Of a stretch of 64,000 bases of DNA, positions 13,931 through 26,150 are shown piece after piece. The position numbers were made by a program, and so were the translations under genes. Position 1 is the first letter of the stretch. Each line of letters opens with the position of its first letter. The stretch covers positions 102,001 to 166,000 of the forward strand of contig CAUYUJ010016352.1 of the NCBI GenBank assembly GCA_963575745.1. Reading direction: 5' to 3'. Origin of the DNA: Prorocentrum cordatum (Eukaryota; Sar; Dinophyceae; Prorocentrales; Prorocentraceae). The notes below the pieces were generated by a model. The model saw only the letters and a program-made list of their open reading frames with translations. It made no database searches and was not told the DNA's origin.

Positions 13931-15300
13931 GGCCGCTCGTCGCACAAGTCTACCAGCCCAAATACGGTGGGAGCATTTTTTTTGTTTTTTATTTATCCTG
14001 TCAGCCTGGGCCTTGGTCATGCACACAAATTCGCCCCACGGCCGCCCTCGCCACCCCTCCCCCAAAATGGGATCGGGGGCAGGTCGGGAACGTCCACCGT
14101 GGGCCCCCCGCGCGCCGACGATTGAGCGTCGGGCGGGGGCACGCCTCGGAAGGCGGGGGGTTTAAGGTACGCCACCCCGAACCAGCGTGAGCTCAACGCT
14201 TGGCCAACCTGCCGACGGGGTCGACGAGGCCGAGGGAGCCCACGTGGGCCTTGAGGGTGCAGCGCGCCCTTCACCTCCAGGACGATGCCGCGGGCTGGGG
14301 CCACCAGCAGCGCCGGCGCCGGCGATCCGCCCAGTGATCTGGCCGGCTAGGAAGACCCCTGCCGCTCCACGGCGCGCCCGCGCGGCCGCGCCGGCGGCCC
14401 GCGAGCCCTGCGGCCTCCACGGCGATGTGGACGACGCCTCCTCGCGGCCACGCTCAGCGGCAGCCCCAGCATGCCACGCATGATCCAGCTCGCCGCGAAC
14501 TGGATGACGGGCCCCGCGAGCGACGGCGCCACCCAGCGGCCGCGCGGAGGGCGCAGGCGGGAAGCGCACCATCGCCGCCAGCGTCGGAGCCGCGGCGGGC
14601 ACGCGGGGCGGCCCTGCGGCGCGGCTCGTGAGCCGAGGCGGCTACGGTGGGAGCATTGGATGAGGAAACCTTGATAAGGAATCCAGGGTCTGGAAGCCAG
14701 TGGAACTCCAATCGTGGAGTGGCCATGGGTATCACCGCCGCCCTCATTGGATAAGGAATCCTCCAGGGTCTGAAGCCTCCTGGGCGCATTCCTTAACCAA
14801 CGCCCCCACCGTAGCCGACCACTCTTGTGGATCAGGTCCCCCTGCTCACCCACAGCCGCTGAAGCTTACGCTTCAAGATGGGACCGGCCGAGCGGCGGCC
14901 CGTCGGTGCGTCACCCACCTCCTGCACGTGTGACAAGTTTTGCTCGACTAGACCGACACCACCAGCGGCCAGCTGCTCTTTTCCACGTCCATTTCTCGGC
15001 GCTGCTGTTCTACCAAACGCCGCGCTCACCAGGCACTTCCACCTGCGCGCCCAGCAGCAGCAGCAGCAGCAGCAGCTGGCCCGCAGCGAATACCTACTCT
15101 CTGTGACTCCCACTCCACCACTCCACCACTCCCTGGCGACAGCACGCCACCACCCCCGCGAGCACCCTAGCGGCCATCACGTAGCACAGCACTTACGGCG
15201 AGCACACCTTCAACAGGCTATGCGATGCAGTGGGTTCACGGTAATGCCAGGCTGTGGCTTTCTCACCCACGTATGCTATTCGACCGATGCGCCACGAGAG
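13931..15300. other. GC-rich unique sequence, no gene assigned
   Basis: The 14160-14640 segment is very GC-rich and open in several minus frames. One of them contains a hydrophobic stretch (LAGPVIQFAASWIMRGML), but I recognise no family. The phrase ATAAGGAATCC ... CAGGGTCTG occurs twice (near 14675 and 14750). A short (CAG)n run lies at 15051-15074. Confidence 0.35.
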
Positions 15301-15319
15301 TTCAAGCCACACCATACCA

Positions 15320-15960
15320 GTGGATAGAGCTCTCCCACGCGCCTCCTTGGTGGGGCCCTTGAACACCAACTGCGAGCTGGGGCCTTGGAGGTTGCAACAC
15401 GAAGAGCCTCCATTCCAGTGGCCTTGAGAGGGCCTCCCCCATACTTCACTCCCTCCTGGCTCACCTCCTCGCAGCCCCCGCTCCCCCCCCCCGTCGCCCC
15501 ACTAACCTTCACCTACCCACTCGTGTGGCGAAGGGACGGGTGGATGGATCAATTGGGGCGGGGGGATGGGCAAACTCACCGAAGGCTGTCTTGGCGTTGG
15601 CCAGGGTTGCCGCGGGCCGCACGTCACATCGCGCAAGCAAGCCTCACAGCCGACGTCTACACTTTCGCAGAGAGCGCAAACTCCACTAGACCTGTGGATA
15701 GAGCTCTCTCATATGCCTCCTTCGTGGGGGCCTTAATTACCAGCTGCGAGCTGGGGCCTCGGAGGTTGCAACACGAAGTGCCTCCTTTCCACTGGCCTTG
15801 ACAAGGCCTTACCGAACCTTCACCCCCTCCTAGCTCACTTTCTTGCAGCCCCCGCTCCCCCACCTTTGCCCCACTAACCCCTTCACCTACCGATTCTGGT
15901 GGCGGAGGGACGGGTGGGGGATTAAACGGGGGGGGATGGGCAACTCAACGGCGTTCGCCA
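15320..15960. repeat. Direct duplication, period about 374 bp
   Basis: A block beginning GTGGATAGAGCTCTC at 15320 is repeated at 15694. Both copies continue through GAGCTGGGGCCT, GGAGGTTGCAACACGAAG, TCACTCCCTCCTGGCTCAC (second copy altered), CAGCCCCCGCTCCCCC and a GGGACGGGTGG motif. The two copies are diverged but collinear over some 260 bases. Confidence 0.8.
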
Positions 15961-16299
15961 GAGCGGCTGCCGAGGGCCCGACGCCCGCGCCAGCGCACCT
16001 ACTCAGTAGCATCCAGGGCACCGTGCCTACCTTTTTCTATGCCTCGCTCCCCGACTGTATCTCCTTCACCCACGGCTCGTCCACCTCTCAATTTATTGCC
16101 TCCAATCTCTCATGCCCTGCAGCACGCCTTTCCAAAAACCGTAGGGAGATGGGCCACGTACTGCGCCAGCCTGCCGCTGTCTGCCGTTGCAGCACCCTTC
16201 CAGCGACGTGGTGGGGATTAGGCACCTAGCCGCTGGCTGTCCTAGCGTAGGCCAGGGCGGCTCCTGGCGCAACTCAGCAGCCTGGCCACCGCCACGAAG

Positions 16300-16725
16300 G
16301 CAAACACCTCCCTCACGCCCAGTGGAACCCCGAGAGGTGGCCGCCAGTCCTACGCTCTCGGGAACCCTACGCCTTCTTGCAGGCGAGGGTCCCCGTCGTA
16401 GGACTGGTGGACGCCTACTGGGGATTCCTACCGGTAGGGGGAATGAATTGCCTTTGCGCCTTCCACCTGGGTGGGTGGGGCCATGCCGCCACACCGCCCC
16501 ACGCCACCCACCTACTGGGAGCCACCGCCGCGGAATGCTCAAACCTCTCCCACGCTTGGTGGAACACCCCCAAGCGGCCCGTTCTGGTAACCCTACGCCT
16601 GCTCTGCACTCTGCAGGTGAAGGTTCCCGTCGTTGGACCGGGGGACGCCTGTGGGGGTTCCCATTAGCAAGGGGCGAGGCCTTTGCGCCTTCCACCTTTG
16701 CGAGTGCTGGACCCCCGCCACGCAG
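16300..16725. repeat. Direct duplication, period about 226 bp
   Basis: AACCCTACGCCT occurs at 16363 and 16589. Each is followed by CTGCAGGTGAAGGTTCCCGT or a variant, then GGGGACGCCTGTGGG or a variant, then TTTGCGCCTTCCACC. The second copy runs into the AT-rich tract at 16.79 kb. Confidence 0.75.
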
Positions 16726-16786
16726 CCGCCACACTGCCCCGCAGCTGCTGTGGTCTCACCTTCCTCTTGCAACGACGTCGACCCTT

Positions 16787-17155
16787 CTTATTATTATTCT
16801 TATTATTATTAATAATATTATTATGCTTATTATTGTTATTATTATTATTAATATTATCATCAGTATTATTAGTCTTCATATTAGTATTAGTATTACTAGT
16901 ATTGTTAGTGCTATTAGTGTTATTAGTAGTGTTACTATTGTTATTCCTGTTATTACTCGTATTATTGTTGTTGCTCTTCTTCTTCTTATTATTATTATTA
17001 TTACTATTATTACTAGTATTAGTATTGCTAGTATTGCCACTATTATTATTATTGTTATTATTACTATAATTAGTAATAATATTAGTGTTATTATTATGAC
17101 TGTTAGTAGTATAAATATTATTATTAATAGTAGTATGTTTATTCTCTCTCTCTCT
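16787..17155. repeat. AT-rich (TAT/ATT)n degenerate simple sequence
   Basis: About 370 bases of TTATTATTAGTATTAG-type sequence, standing out sharply from the GC-rich surroundings. It is the same type of sequence as the AT-rich tracts on either side of the tyrosine-recombinase element at 45.8-46.0 and 52.65-52.97 kb. Confidence 0.9.
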
Positions 17156-17349
17156 TGAGGTTTTGTTAGGTCCCTCCTCTCCTCATTCTCTCTCCGCGTT
17201 CTGCTGTCTGTTACCTCTACCCGTTGTAGCTTACCCACTTAGCAGGCGATACCATTCGCCAGGAAATTAGTTCGATCACCCCCAGGGCCGACCAGCCCTG
17301 CGGAAGGGGAGGGCAACGTCTGACAGACCTTCTCGCCTTCAGGATTTCA

Positions 17350-18060
17350 GGAGGGAGGAGCAAGGAGGAAAAGGAGGAGGAGGATGAGGATGAGGAGGAG
17401 GAGGAGGAGGAGGAGGAAAAGGAGGAGGAGGGAGGCTGAGGCGGAAGCGGAGGCGGAGGCGGAGGAGGAGGAGGAGGAGGAGGAGGAGGAGGAAAAGGAG
17501 GAGGGGGGGGGGGAGGAGGCGGAGGCGGAGGCGGAGGCGGAGGAGGAGGAGCAGCAGCAGCAGCAGAAGCAAGAGGAGGGGGAGGAGGAGGAGGAGAAGA
17601 GGTCAACGGGAAGGCGGAGAAGGAGGAGCGGAGGCGGGGGAGGGGAAAGGGCGAGGAGGAGAGGCAGTGAGGTGAAACGGTGGATTTAAAGCTTCGTTTA
17701 AGCGCCATTTGGGAGGAGAAGCTGAGGGGAACATCGCGGCAAGTCCGAGGAATATGGATATGGCCCGAACTGAGTGGCCAAAGCGGCCAACTCGTCAAAC
17801 CCATCACCACGACCCAACGAAAGAGGAGCGGGAGGAGGAGGAAGAGGAGAAGGAGGAGGAGGAGCAGGAGGATGAGGAGGAGAGCAGGAGGATGAGGAGG
17901 AGGAGAGCAGGAGGAGGATGAGGAGGAGGAGGAGGAGGAGGAGGAGGAGGAGGGGAGGAGGAGCAGGAGGAGGAGGAAGAGGAGGAGGATGAGGAGGAGG
18001 ATCGGAGGAGGAGGAGGATAGGAGGACGAGGAGGAAGAGGAGGAGGAAGACTGCGACCAA
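17350..18060. repeat. (GAG)n / (GGA)n microsatellites
   Basis: Two GAG-type blocks, about 17350-17600 and 17820-18050, flank a 200-base unique stretch. The long frames through them (poly-Glu/Arg or poly-Ser/Pro/Leu) are repeat translations. Confidence 0.95.
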
Positions 18061-18479
18061 CTCGGGTGGACACTCCGTGGCAGCATGAATCACACAGTGG
18101 TCAACTGCGCCATCTCAAGTGTTAGGCTAAACCTCCAAGTGACCGACTCTGGCCCACAAACAGCAGCTGGAACAGGAAGGGAAGGATGAGCATGAGCAGA
18201 GAGGGGCAGGAGGGCAATGGCTAACTATGGTATCGTCTTCGACAGAAGCATCGTCGACCCATGGGTTCTACCCCCCTGCAGAAACATTGCAACTGTTCGA
18301 TTTTCTGTGGACCGCCTCGGGGCGCCACCGAGTTCAATGCTCAGGCAGACGCGGGCGACGGCAAACAACACTTCAGATCGCGCGCCGCCGATGCGTGAGC
18401 ATCGAAGCTGAAGGATACTGTGAAAAGGACCGCGCAAGGGAGTTGCATGGTTGTTGTTTGGGGGTTTACTCGGTTCTGG
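18061..18479. other. Short unique stretch, nothing recognised
   Basis: Between the GAG and CTC tracts. Only short open frames of under 75 codons, without motifs. Confidence 0.4.
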
Positions 18480-18885
18480 GGGCTCTTCTCCTTATCCTCC
18501 TCGCCCTTGTTCCACTCTCCTGTTTCCTGCTTCTCCTCTTCGTGCCTCGCCCCTCTTCTCTCCACCCTCCTCTTCCTACTCCCTCTCCTCCTGCTCCCTG
18601 CTCCTCCCTCCGCCTCCTCCTTCTCCTCCTCCTCCTCATCATCATCATCATCATCCCCCTCTGCCTCATCCTCCTCCTTATCCTCCTCCTCCTGCTCCTC
18701 TTCTTCGTCATCCTCATTTTCCTCCTCATCCCGAGCACCTCTCCCTCTCCTCCTTCTCGTCGACCCTCCCCTCCTCCTGCTCCTCCTCCTCGACCTCCTC
18801 CTCCTCCTCCTCCTTCTCCTCCTCGTCCTCCTCCTCCTCCTCCTCCTCTTCGACGCCCTTCTCGACTTCCTCCATCTTCTTTTCT
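18480..18885. repeat. (CTC)n microsatellite, imperfect
   Basis: CTC/TCC-rich with a (CATCAT) insert near 18637-18655. The right edge runs into ATAGCTCCTCCCTGTCACAA, a flank that recurs after the CTC tract at 55.3 kb. Confidence 0.95.
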
Positions 18886-18899
18886 TATCCATAGCTCCT

Positions 18900-19330
18900 C
18901 CCTGTCACAACCTTAGACGTGCTGGTAGGGTGGGGCAAGCGTTTCGCTGAGACTTCCTCACCATTTATGACCCTGAAACTTGAAGTCTGCAACCGTTTCA
19001 AGGATGAAGGGCGGGTGGTGTTCAAAGTGTGGTTATCGCCTTAGCGCCGCGAACTTTCGCCTAACACGTGTGAACGGGCCGAGTTCAAGTGTGGTTATCG
19101 CCTTATCGCGGCGCGCAGCTGTCGTAACAAATTTCAGCATTCTCAACGTTGAAGGGCGGGTCGTTTTGAAAAGATGGCTCTCACCACAGCGCCGCGCACA
19201 TTCGTCTTAAACATGTGCAACATCTTCAAATATTGAGGCTGGCTCCTTTTCCAACATGTGGCTCTCGCCATAGCGCCGCAGACATCCCACTTAGAAACTT
19301 ACAACCGTGCGAAGGAAGATCCGTAGGGTT
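18900..19330 (+). repeat. ~80-bp tandem repeat family, locus 1
   Basis: Modules contain GGGCGGGTCGTTTTGAAAAG, TGGCTCTCGCC, AGCGCCGCGCACATTCGTCT and an AACTTGCAACCG-type spacer, repeated about every 75-85 bases. The same modules occur at 55.31-55.83 kb in the same orientation and at 24.6-25.2 kb reversed. At both plus-oriented loci the array is preceded by CTC microsatellite and CCTCCCTGTCACARCC. Confidence 0.8.
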
Positions 19331-19985
19331 GGAGTCCCAGGTATGGTGTTATGGCATGAGGGCCCAGACACGTTGATCCGCGGTGTTGAAATCCCAAGAA
19401 TTGTATCTAGATGCTGCAATGCCGTGACGAAGGCATTTGCGATTTGGTATGATGTTGGGTTAGCCTATCCCTCTGGATATTCCTAAAATGCGCAGGTGGC
19501 TCCTGCGCTCACACTGAGTTATTTGGGCTCCTCTTCATTCCTAGACTGTTATCTCAAAGCAGGGTTAGAATTACCCCGCCCAATCTATCATGAAACATCA
19601 TGAAACGTTGGGCGGGATGCATGTCCGCGCGGAGTCATCCCACAAGCCATCTGGGCGTAGGTGGCCCAGAGAGGCTCATCTTCCAACGTCCTTCTTCCCC
19701 TTCGGGGAGGGGTTTATCACTGTTCCCTATTAATGTACACCCCCTCCCCCACCCGGCAGCCACCCTGGAATAATGAGGACCCCATGATGGACCCCCCCCA
19801 CTATTCCTATCAGAAACAATACAAAACGCACGCTGCCTCCACATTTGAAGCATGCGCGGCCGCCCCGCGACCATTTTGCATGGGTATTTTACAGGGACGG
19901 CTGGGGTGCCAGCTGATTCCACCTGCCTTCTGGGCGCAGGTGGTCGACCGACTGGCTTGACACATCAGTGGCTGCTGCCTTTTCG
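19331..19985. other. Unique stretch downstream of the ~80-bp array
   Basis: The first 130 bases (GGTGTTGAAATCCCAAGAAT, TGGTGTTATGGC) resemble the stretch following the related array at 55.87-56.03 kb, so the composite repeat extends to about 19460. The remainder shows no gene or repeat I recognise. Confidence 0.4.
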
Positions 19986-19989
19986 CCTT

Positions 19990-21435
19990 ATCGTTTCCGA
20001 TGGGCTGTCGAAACCTCCAAATGGTTCCAAAATTGGCCCAGAAAGCTTAAAGCCAGGCCCAAGAGGCTTCCAAACGGACCCCAAGAACGCCCCAAGTTGG
20101 CGCCACGAGGGCGCCGAGAGGCGATTTGGGGGGCCCCAGAAGGGGGGGCCTCCAGGTGGATGACCCAAGAGAGCTCCAAGCCGGGCCCAGGAGGCCTCCA
20201 AGACAGCTCCAAGAGCGCCCCAAGGTGGCCCAAAGAGGGTCTCGAGGCTGGTCTGAGGGCCCCTGAAGGGGGGGCTAGCCCCAAATAGGGGGAGGAGGGG
20301 GAACGTCCCCCCATTGTGTGTTGATCGACTGCTTCCAAGATGGCCCTCAGAAGCTCTCTACGGCTCTCACGAGGGCCCCAAGAGTAATGGCCCAAGAGAC
20401 GACCGGAAACCCCGACCATGAGGCCGCAGCGTCGAAATCCGACGAAGCTCTTCCAAGCAAGCGGTTGTATGAATATGTTCGCGTGAAACAAAGGGAGCCC
20501 CAGAAAAACACAGCACCAGGACACCAGGGGCGCCAGCAAGGCCAGGGATTCAACCGGCCTTGCCGGCGTCCCTGGCAAGTGCCGCACATGGCGCGCCTGG
20601 CACGCTTGGGCCTCCAGGGTCTGGTGCATCTCGTACCCGTGGCGTCTGCGGCGTTCTTACGCGATATGCTGACATCCAGGTGTTCCTTACGTGTTGGGAG
20701 GGCGGGTGGGAGTTAGCAAGACGGTTTGCGGACGGGTGGGTAGCTTGCCCCCTCCCCCTGCCCCCTCCCCTGGACCTGGACGGGGCACCCTACGCGTTCA
20801 AGATGGCCCAAGACGGCTCAGAGCGCCTCGGAGAGTCCAAGATGGCCTCCAAGATGGCTCAATATGCCTCAAGGTGGCTCAAGATGGCTCGCTCCAAGAA
20901 GCTCCAAGACCGCTCCAAGATGTGTCAAAGTGGCCCGAGAGCCTCCCCAGGAGGCCGCCAAGAGGCCAACATCCTTCCAACACCGAGTGGACATCAATAT
21001 TGTTTGCCGTCTCGCCATCCGAGGCCTCAGTAGGGCTCCGAGATGGCCCAAGAGGCCCCCAAGAGGGGTCCAATAGAGCCCCAAGACGGCTCCAAGAGCG
21101 CCCCAAGATGCGATGCCTTGGGCTCCCGAGGTCCCGAGGGGGGACCCTAATTGAAGCTCCCTTCTGTTTTGGTCGATGTCTTCCAAGATGGCTCCAAGAG
21201 CGCCCCTAAAGCTCCCATGAGCGCCCCAAGAGGGCCCCAACAGGCGCCCAGACGGTTCCAAGAGGCGTCCAAAGGGCCTCCAAGAGACTCCCAAAAGACC
21301 CCCAAGAGGCCCCAAGAGGATCCCCGAGGCACCCAAGACGGCCCTGGGCCCGCCAAGATGCCTCCCCAGACGCCCCAAGAGGCCTCCAAAAAGCTTCCAA
21401 GCGACATCCGAGGAGACCCCGAGATGCATTCAAGA
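19990..21435 (+). repeat. Degenerate CCAAGAKGG-type short-period arrays
   Basis: Two blocks (about 20030-20290 and 20800-21435) made of phrases like GGCCCAAGAG and CTCCAAGATGGC every 10-12 bases. They are joined by about 500 bases that hold less repeated sequence and a GATCGACTGCTTCCAAGATGG motif at 20324. Similar motifs (GTCGATGTCTTCCAAGATGG at 21172, GATCGATGGCCTCCAAGATGG-like at 26290) mark the same family. Long open frames across the arrays (rich in Pro, Arg, Lys or Trp, Gly, Leu) follow from the repeat. Confidence 0.8.
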
Positions 21436-21465
21436 GTCTTCTGGCTCTTCTGCTCGCCTGTATCC

Positions 21466-22130
<665 letters not shown>

Positions 22131-22645
22131 TATTCCCCCTCTTGGGGTAAGACGGTTCCTGTATCCCTGTGTTCCCCTGCATGCCCCCATATTTCCATCA
22201 TCGTTGATCATGTCAGCTCGTCTGGGCATCGTTTCTGGATGGGCTGGCGGAAATATTTGTGTTCGGTTCGCGAGCGCGCAGGGGTGCCAGGCGCCGTCGA
22301 GAAAGGCGGCTAACAAGCAGCGGCCTAAATTCCGCACAAGCGCACACAGGAGCGGGCTACGCTGCGGCTCAGGAGACGCTGTGGATCAGGAAGAACCACT
22401 GGTCGAAGTGCAGAACCAAAATGGGCGGCGTCAACAATTTCTACTCCGCCCGCTCCGCCAGTCATCAGTCATCTTGTACGCAGACCACATACTACTGCTG
22501 CCTCGGCAAAACGCTGAGGGCTCTCAGACGGTTATCTCTGAATGGAGCTCTTCCTGCACTGCAAATAAATTCGTGTTGGGACCCGGAAAGAGAGAGAACT
22601 GTGGGGAGGGTTTAGTGCAACATCGTCGATGCGTCTTGGGTTTGC
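22131..22645. other. Unique stretch ending in a microsatellite-flank motif
   Basis: No family recognised. One plus frame contains LLRPLRQSSVILYADHILLL, but no further support was found. It ends at 22603-22655 with GGGAGGGTTTAGTGCAACAT ... TTGGGTTTGCACTGGTCCT. The same motif with few changes lies directly before the CTC tract at 56.16 kb. Confidence 0.45.
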
Positions 22646-22654
22646 ACTGGTCCT

Positions 22655-23584
22655 CCCTTTCCTCCTCCTCCTCTTCCTCCTCCTCCTCCTCTTCCTCCTC
22701 CTCCTCCTCCCTCTTCCCCTGCTCTGGCGGATGCGTCGTCGCCGCCCTCGTCGTTCGCCGCCGTCACCATCGTCGTTCGCTGCTGTCGTCGTCGTGGTCG
22801 TCGCCGTCCGCTGCTGTCGTCGTGTTCGCTATGCGTTGCTTTTTGAGGGTCTCGGGGCCCCCGAAGGTGTTCAACCTTGGCACCCGCGCCGACGTCGTCG
22901 CCGCGCCGAGGCGGCACCAGGAAGCTAGAAACGCACGTGGCTGGATCCGCATGCGGAACGCATGCGGGCCGTTTCGCTTCGGCCGCCGTCCGGCTGCCTT
23001 CCGCCGAGGAAGAGCTGCCAATTCCCTCGAGCCTCCCAGGCGAGGCCCTTTCTCCTTTCTGGAACGCGCTGTGTGTGTGTGTGTCCTGCGCCTCTGGCCC
23101 CCCGTGGCAGCCTTCCCTTCACCGCTGCACCGTGCACGGATTGTTCGCTCGTGCACAGAGCTCGTGGTGCTCGCGCGTGGTCTTCAACCCGCCTTGGCGC
23201 CGCACGTCCGTGGCATCGCGTGGCTCGTGAAGTTTAGCTGGGGCCTACGGGCTCAGCGGGCAATGTTCGATGTGGAGACAACATCTAAAAGGAGGGGGCA
23301 CGACGAGGAAGAGGAGCTTGAGCAGCAGCAGCAGGAGAGGATGGGGGAGTGAGCACGAGGAGGAAAAAGAGGGAGGGAGGGAGGGAGGGAAGGAGGGAGG
23401 GAGGAGGAGAATACAGGAAGAAAAGGTAGATGTGGAGGTGCAGGAGAAGGAGCAGGACGACGAGGAGGATTAGTAGACTGGAAGGGGGGGAGCAAGAGGA
23501 GGGCGAGGAGAAGAAGGACGGGGAGAGGGGAAGAGGAGGAAGGAGAACTCCTTATCCCTCTGGCGGCGTCTTCGTTGTTGCCGT

Positions 23585-23639
<55 letters not shown>

Positions 23640-23640
23640 T
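22655..23640. repeat. CTC, GTC and GGGA simple-sequence patches with spacers
   Basis: CTC at 22655-22715, GTC-rich parts at 22735-22825, (GGGA)n at 23370-23405, GAG-rich to 23540, and (GTC)n at 23585-23640. The spacer 22830-23330 is GC-rich, open in several frames, and has a short (GT)n at 23070-23084. No gene is recognised. Confidence 0.75.
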
Positions 23641-23724
23641 CATGAACGCCGCCGCCGCCCCGAATCATGAACCCGGTGCGACCCAAAATAGGGAAAAGCC
23701 TATCGCATGGGCGCATCGCTGGGC

Positions 23725-23840
23725 ATGCATCGCTTGGCATTGCTTGGCATTGCTTGGCATTGCTTGGCATAGGTTGGCATTGCGTGGCATTGCTCAGCAT
23801 GGGTTGGCATGGTCTGGCATGGCTTGGCATTGCTTGGGGC
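23725..23840 (+). repeat. 11-bp tandem repeat (TTGGCATTGCT)
   Basis: About ten copies of TTGGCATTGCT, mostly spaced at 11 bases, with variants such as TTGGCATAGG and CTGGCATGG. Because 11 is not a multiple of three, all frames read repetitively (WHCLALLGIA-type), so the open frames here are not coding. Confidence 0.9.
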
Positions 23841-23849
23841 GACCAGGAG

Positions 23850-24010
23850 CGGTGACCCCGAGGAACCCGGGGAAGCCGAGGAACCAAGGGAACCCGAGAA
23901 ACCTCCGAGCAACGGGCAACGTAAGAATCGGAGGCACCGAGGGCGAGGAACTCCGGGAACCCGAGGAACCCAGGGAACCTCCGAGCAACGGGCAACGCAC
24001 GAATCCTAGG
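23850..24010 (+). repeat. Duplicated ~75-bp block
   Basis: GAACCTCCGAGCAACGGGCAAC or a close variant occurs near 23895 and 23968, each followed by an AGGCACC motif and preceded by GGGAACCCGAG phrases. Confidence 0.7.
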
Positions 24011-24169
24011 CACCAGCCTTTAACCAGGTAAGAACCTCTTCGGCAAGCCCCAATGGGGGAAACGTCCGCTCGAAGCCGATCCCCAGACCCCTTCTGGGAT
24101 CAATCCTGGCCAGATCCCAACCGCGCCCGGCCGTGGCGACGGGAACCTTCAGAAACGGTAGGCAACCTT

Positions 24170-24233
24170 CCAGGACGCCGACGACGTCGTCGTCGTCGTC
24201 CGCTGTCGCGTCGACGTCGTCGCCGCCTCCGGC

Positions 24234-24268
<35 letters not shown>

Positions 24269-24480
24269 TCGGCGTCATTGCCCGTAGTAGCCGTCTCTGC
24301 CTCGGCCAGCGGGTGGGCGGCCTCCAGGACCCGGTAGTAGTTGGGGCCCTCCTGGACGCCGATGCCCGCGGCCGCGGCGTCGTCCTCCGCCGCCCACTGG
24401 CCGCCGGTCGCCGGGCCCTGCTCCAGCCAACCGTACCCTCCTCCTCCGCCTCCTCCTTATCCTCCTCCTCCTCGTCAGGA
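24170..24480. repeat. (GTC)n patches and CTC tail
   Basis: GTC/CGTCGT runs at 24183-24275 and a CTC stretch at 24435-24475, with a GC-rich spacer between. No gene is recognised. Confidence 0.7.
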
Positions 24481-24599
24481 GCTGCCCCCCATCCGTGTAG
24501 CATGTGCGCAATTTCAGATTTCTGGGCATCTCATGGGCAATATCTCAAGCAAAACATGCATGTTGACAAGGACCCGCCCTCCATCCCTGCGCGGCCCTG

Positions 24600-25175
24600 A
24601 GGTGAGAGCCGCATCTTTGAACCCCCCTCTATCCGTGTAGATGTTGGAGTGGTTTAGGGAGAGCGCGCGCGGCTCTAAGGCATCTTGAAATTGAACCGCC
24701 CTCCACCCCCCTACAGGCTGACATCTTTTAAGACGAATGTGCGCGGCGCTGAATGGAGAAAAACGTTTTGAAAACGACCAGTCCTAAATGCTGGAAATCT
24801 TCAAACGAATGTGCGCTGCGGTGGCGCTAGAATCACATGTTGACCCCCCCCTTGACCCGTGAAGCTGTTGGACTAATGTGTGAAAAGCGCGCACGCCTCT
24901 ATGGCGATATACACATCTTGCAAAGGAGCCGCTCTCCACCCGCGTACCTGTTGACAACTTTCAAGTCGCGACGCTAGGGCGAGAGCCACATGTGGTAAAC
25001 AACCGCCCATCCATCTATGTAACTGTTGGAAGCTTGTCCAGTTTGAAAGCGCCACGCTCTCCATCCGTGCCCCCGGTAGCAACTCTTCAGAGCAATACAC
25101 GCGGCGTAACGGCAAGATGTGCATTTTGGAAACGCCCCCCCTCCATCCGAGTAGCACCTGGGCATTTGAACTTCG
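24600..25175 (-). repeat. ~80-bp tandem repeat family, locus 2 (inverted)
   Basis: Read on the minus strand it contains AGCGCCGCGCACATTCGTCT and GACTGGTCGTTTTCAAAACG, the same modules as at 18.9 and 55.3 kb. It also has interspersed CCCCCCTCCATCCGTGTAG phrases on the plus strand, which are special to this copy. Confidence 0.7.
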
Positions 25176-25254
25176 GGGTAATCGACGGGAGAAGTCTCAA
25201 GCGGAACGCCTGGCCCAACACGTATGGTGGTCAAACAAGGAGGAAATGCCAGTG

Positions 25255-25490
25255 TTGACCACCATGGGCGCAACATTGTGTTTCTAGCAGCGCTAGTCGT
25301 GCAGTGTATGTTGCGCAATGTAAGGTGTGCAACACAGGTTTTGCCATCCACGTGGCGCAATAGATGTGGCGCAATAGATGTAACGCAATAGATGTTGTGC
25401 AATCTACGTTGTGCAATCTAGGTCGCGCAAACTGTGTTGCAATACGCGTGGTGCAATCTATGCGGTGCATGTAATAGTTGTTCGCAATGA
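25255..25490. repeat. ~17-bp tandem repeat (GTGGTGCAATCTATG)
   Basis: About a dozen diverged copies of G-TG-GCAATAGATGT or GTTGTGCAATCTACG, spaced 15-18 bases. Related copies lie at 38.88-38.95 kb next to the light-harvesting fragment. Confidence 0.8.
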
Positions 25491-26150
25491 CTTATCCACT
25501 CCACTGCTCGCGCAATCATCCCACCCACCCACCCACCCGCAACTCGGTTCGCAGAACCCATGCGGCCGCGATTACGATGAGTGCTTGGAGTTGGCTGGTG
25601 CATTTCTGCGGCCGCGCTGGCCCGCGCATGCTCGCGCGCGCAGCGGCCAAACAGTTTGGCGCGACCGACGCGGCCGCGGTGGCGCTGACCGTTGGGTACG
25701 TCCCAACGGGCACTCCAGTGCGAGTCGGCGATTTGGGCGGGCGAGGTCTCATGGCAACGTCGACAGCAGCAGACACCATGATGCTGGTAACGATGCTGGT
25801 GGAGATGATGACAATGACGACGGCAAAAGGCAATGACGGCGCCGATGCTGATGACGCCGACGACGATGACGGCGCACTCGCGTCGGTGATGAAGGTTTTG
25901 GGGGGAGCGCGGCCGACGCGCGAAGGTGGCCCGCATGGTATTATTTGGCACGGATTGCGCCCCCCCCCCAAGCACGCGCGCAAGGGCGTTCGAATGATTT
26001 CGACGTGCGGCGCGAGGGCCCGTTCGCCTAACGTAACGTAATGACAATGCTGAAAAAATGTTAATTATTCGCACCCCCAGAGGCCACAATCCTTCAACGT
26101 CCTACGGAAAATCAGTGATTGTTTGTTTTCTCGCTTCTTCGCTTCCGACG
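25491..26150. other. Unique sequence, no gene assigned
   Basis: A plus frame 25478-26041 (187 codons) and a minus frame 25516-25983 (155 codons) overlap. The middle part has GATGATGACAATGACGACG microsatellite-like sequence, so openness is partly compositional. No motif is recognised. Confidence 0.3.

Noticed and set aside
23642-24031. Tryptophan/histidine/cysteine-rich repeated peptide
   Set aside because: Produced by the 11-bp tandem repeat, which reads repetitively in every frame.
25255-25490. CRISPR-like array
   Set aside because: The ~17-base units are tandem without unique spacers, they diverge, and the genome is clearly eukaryotic.
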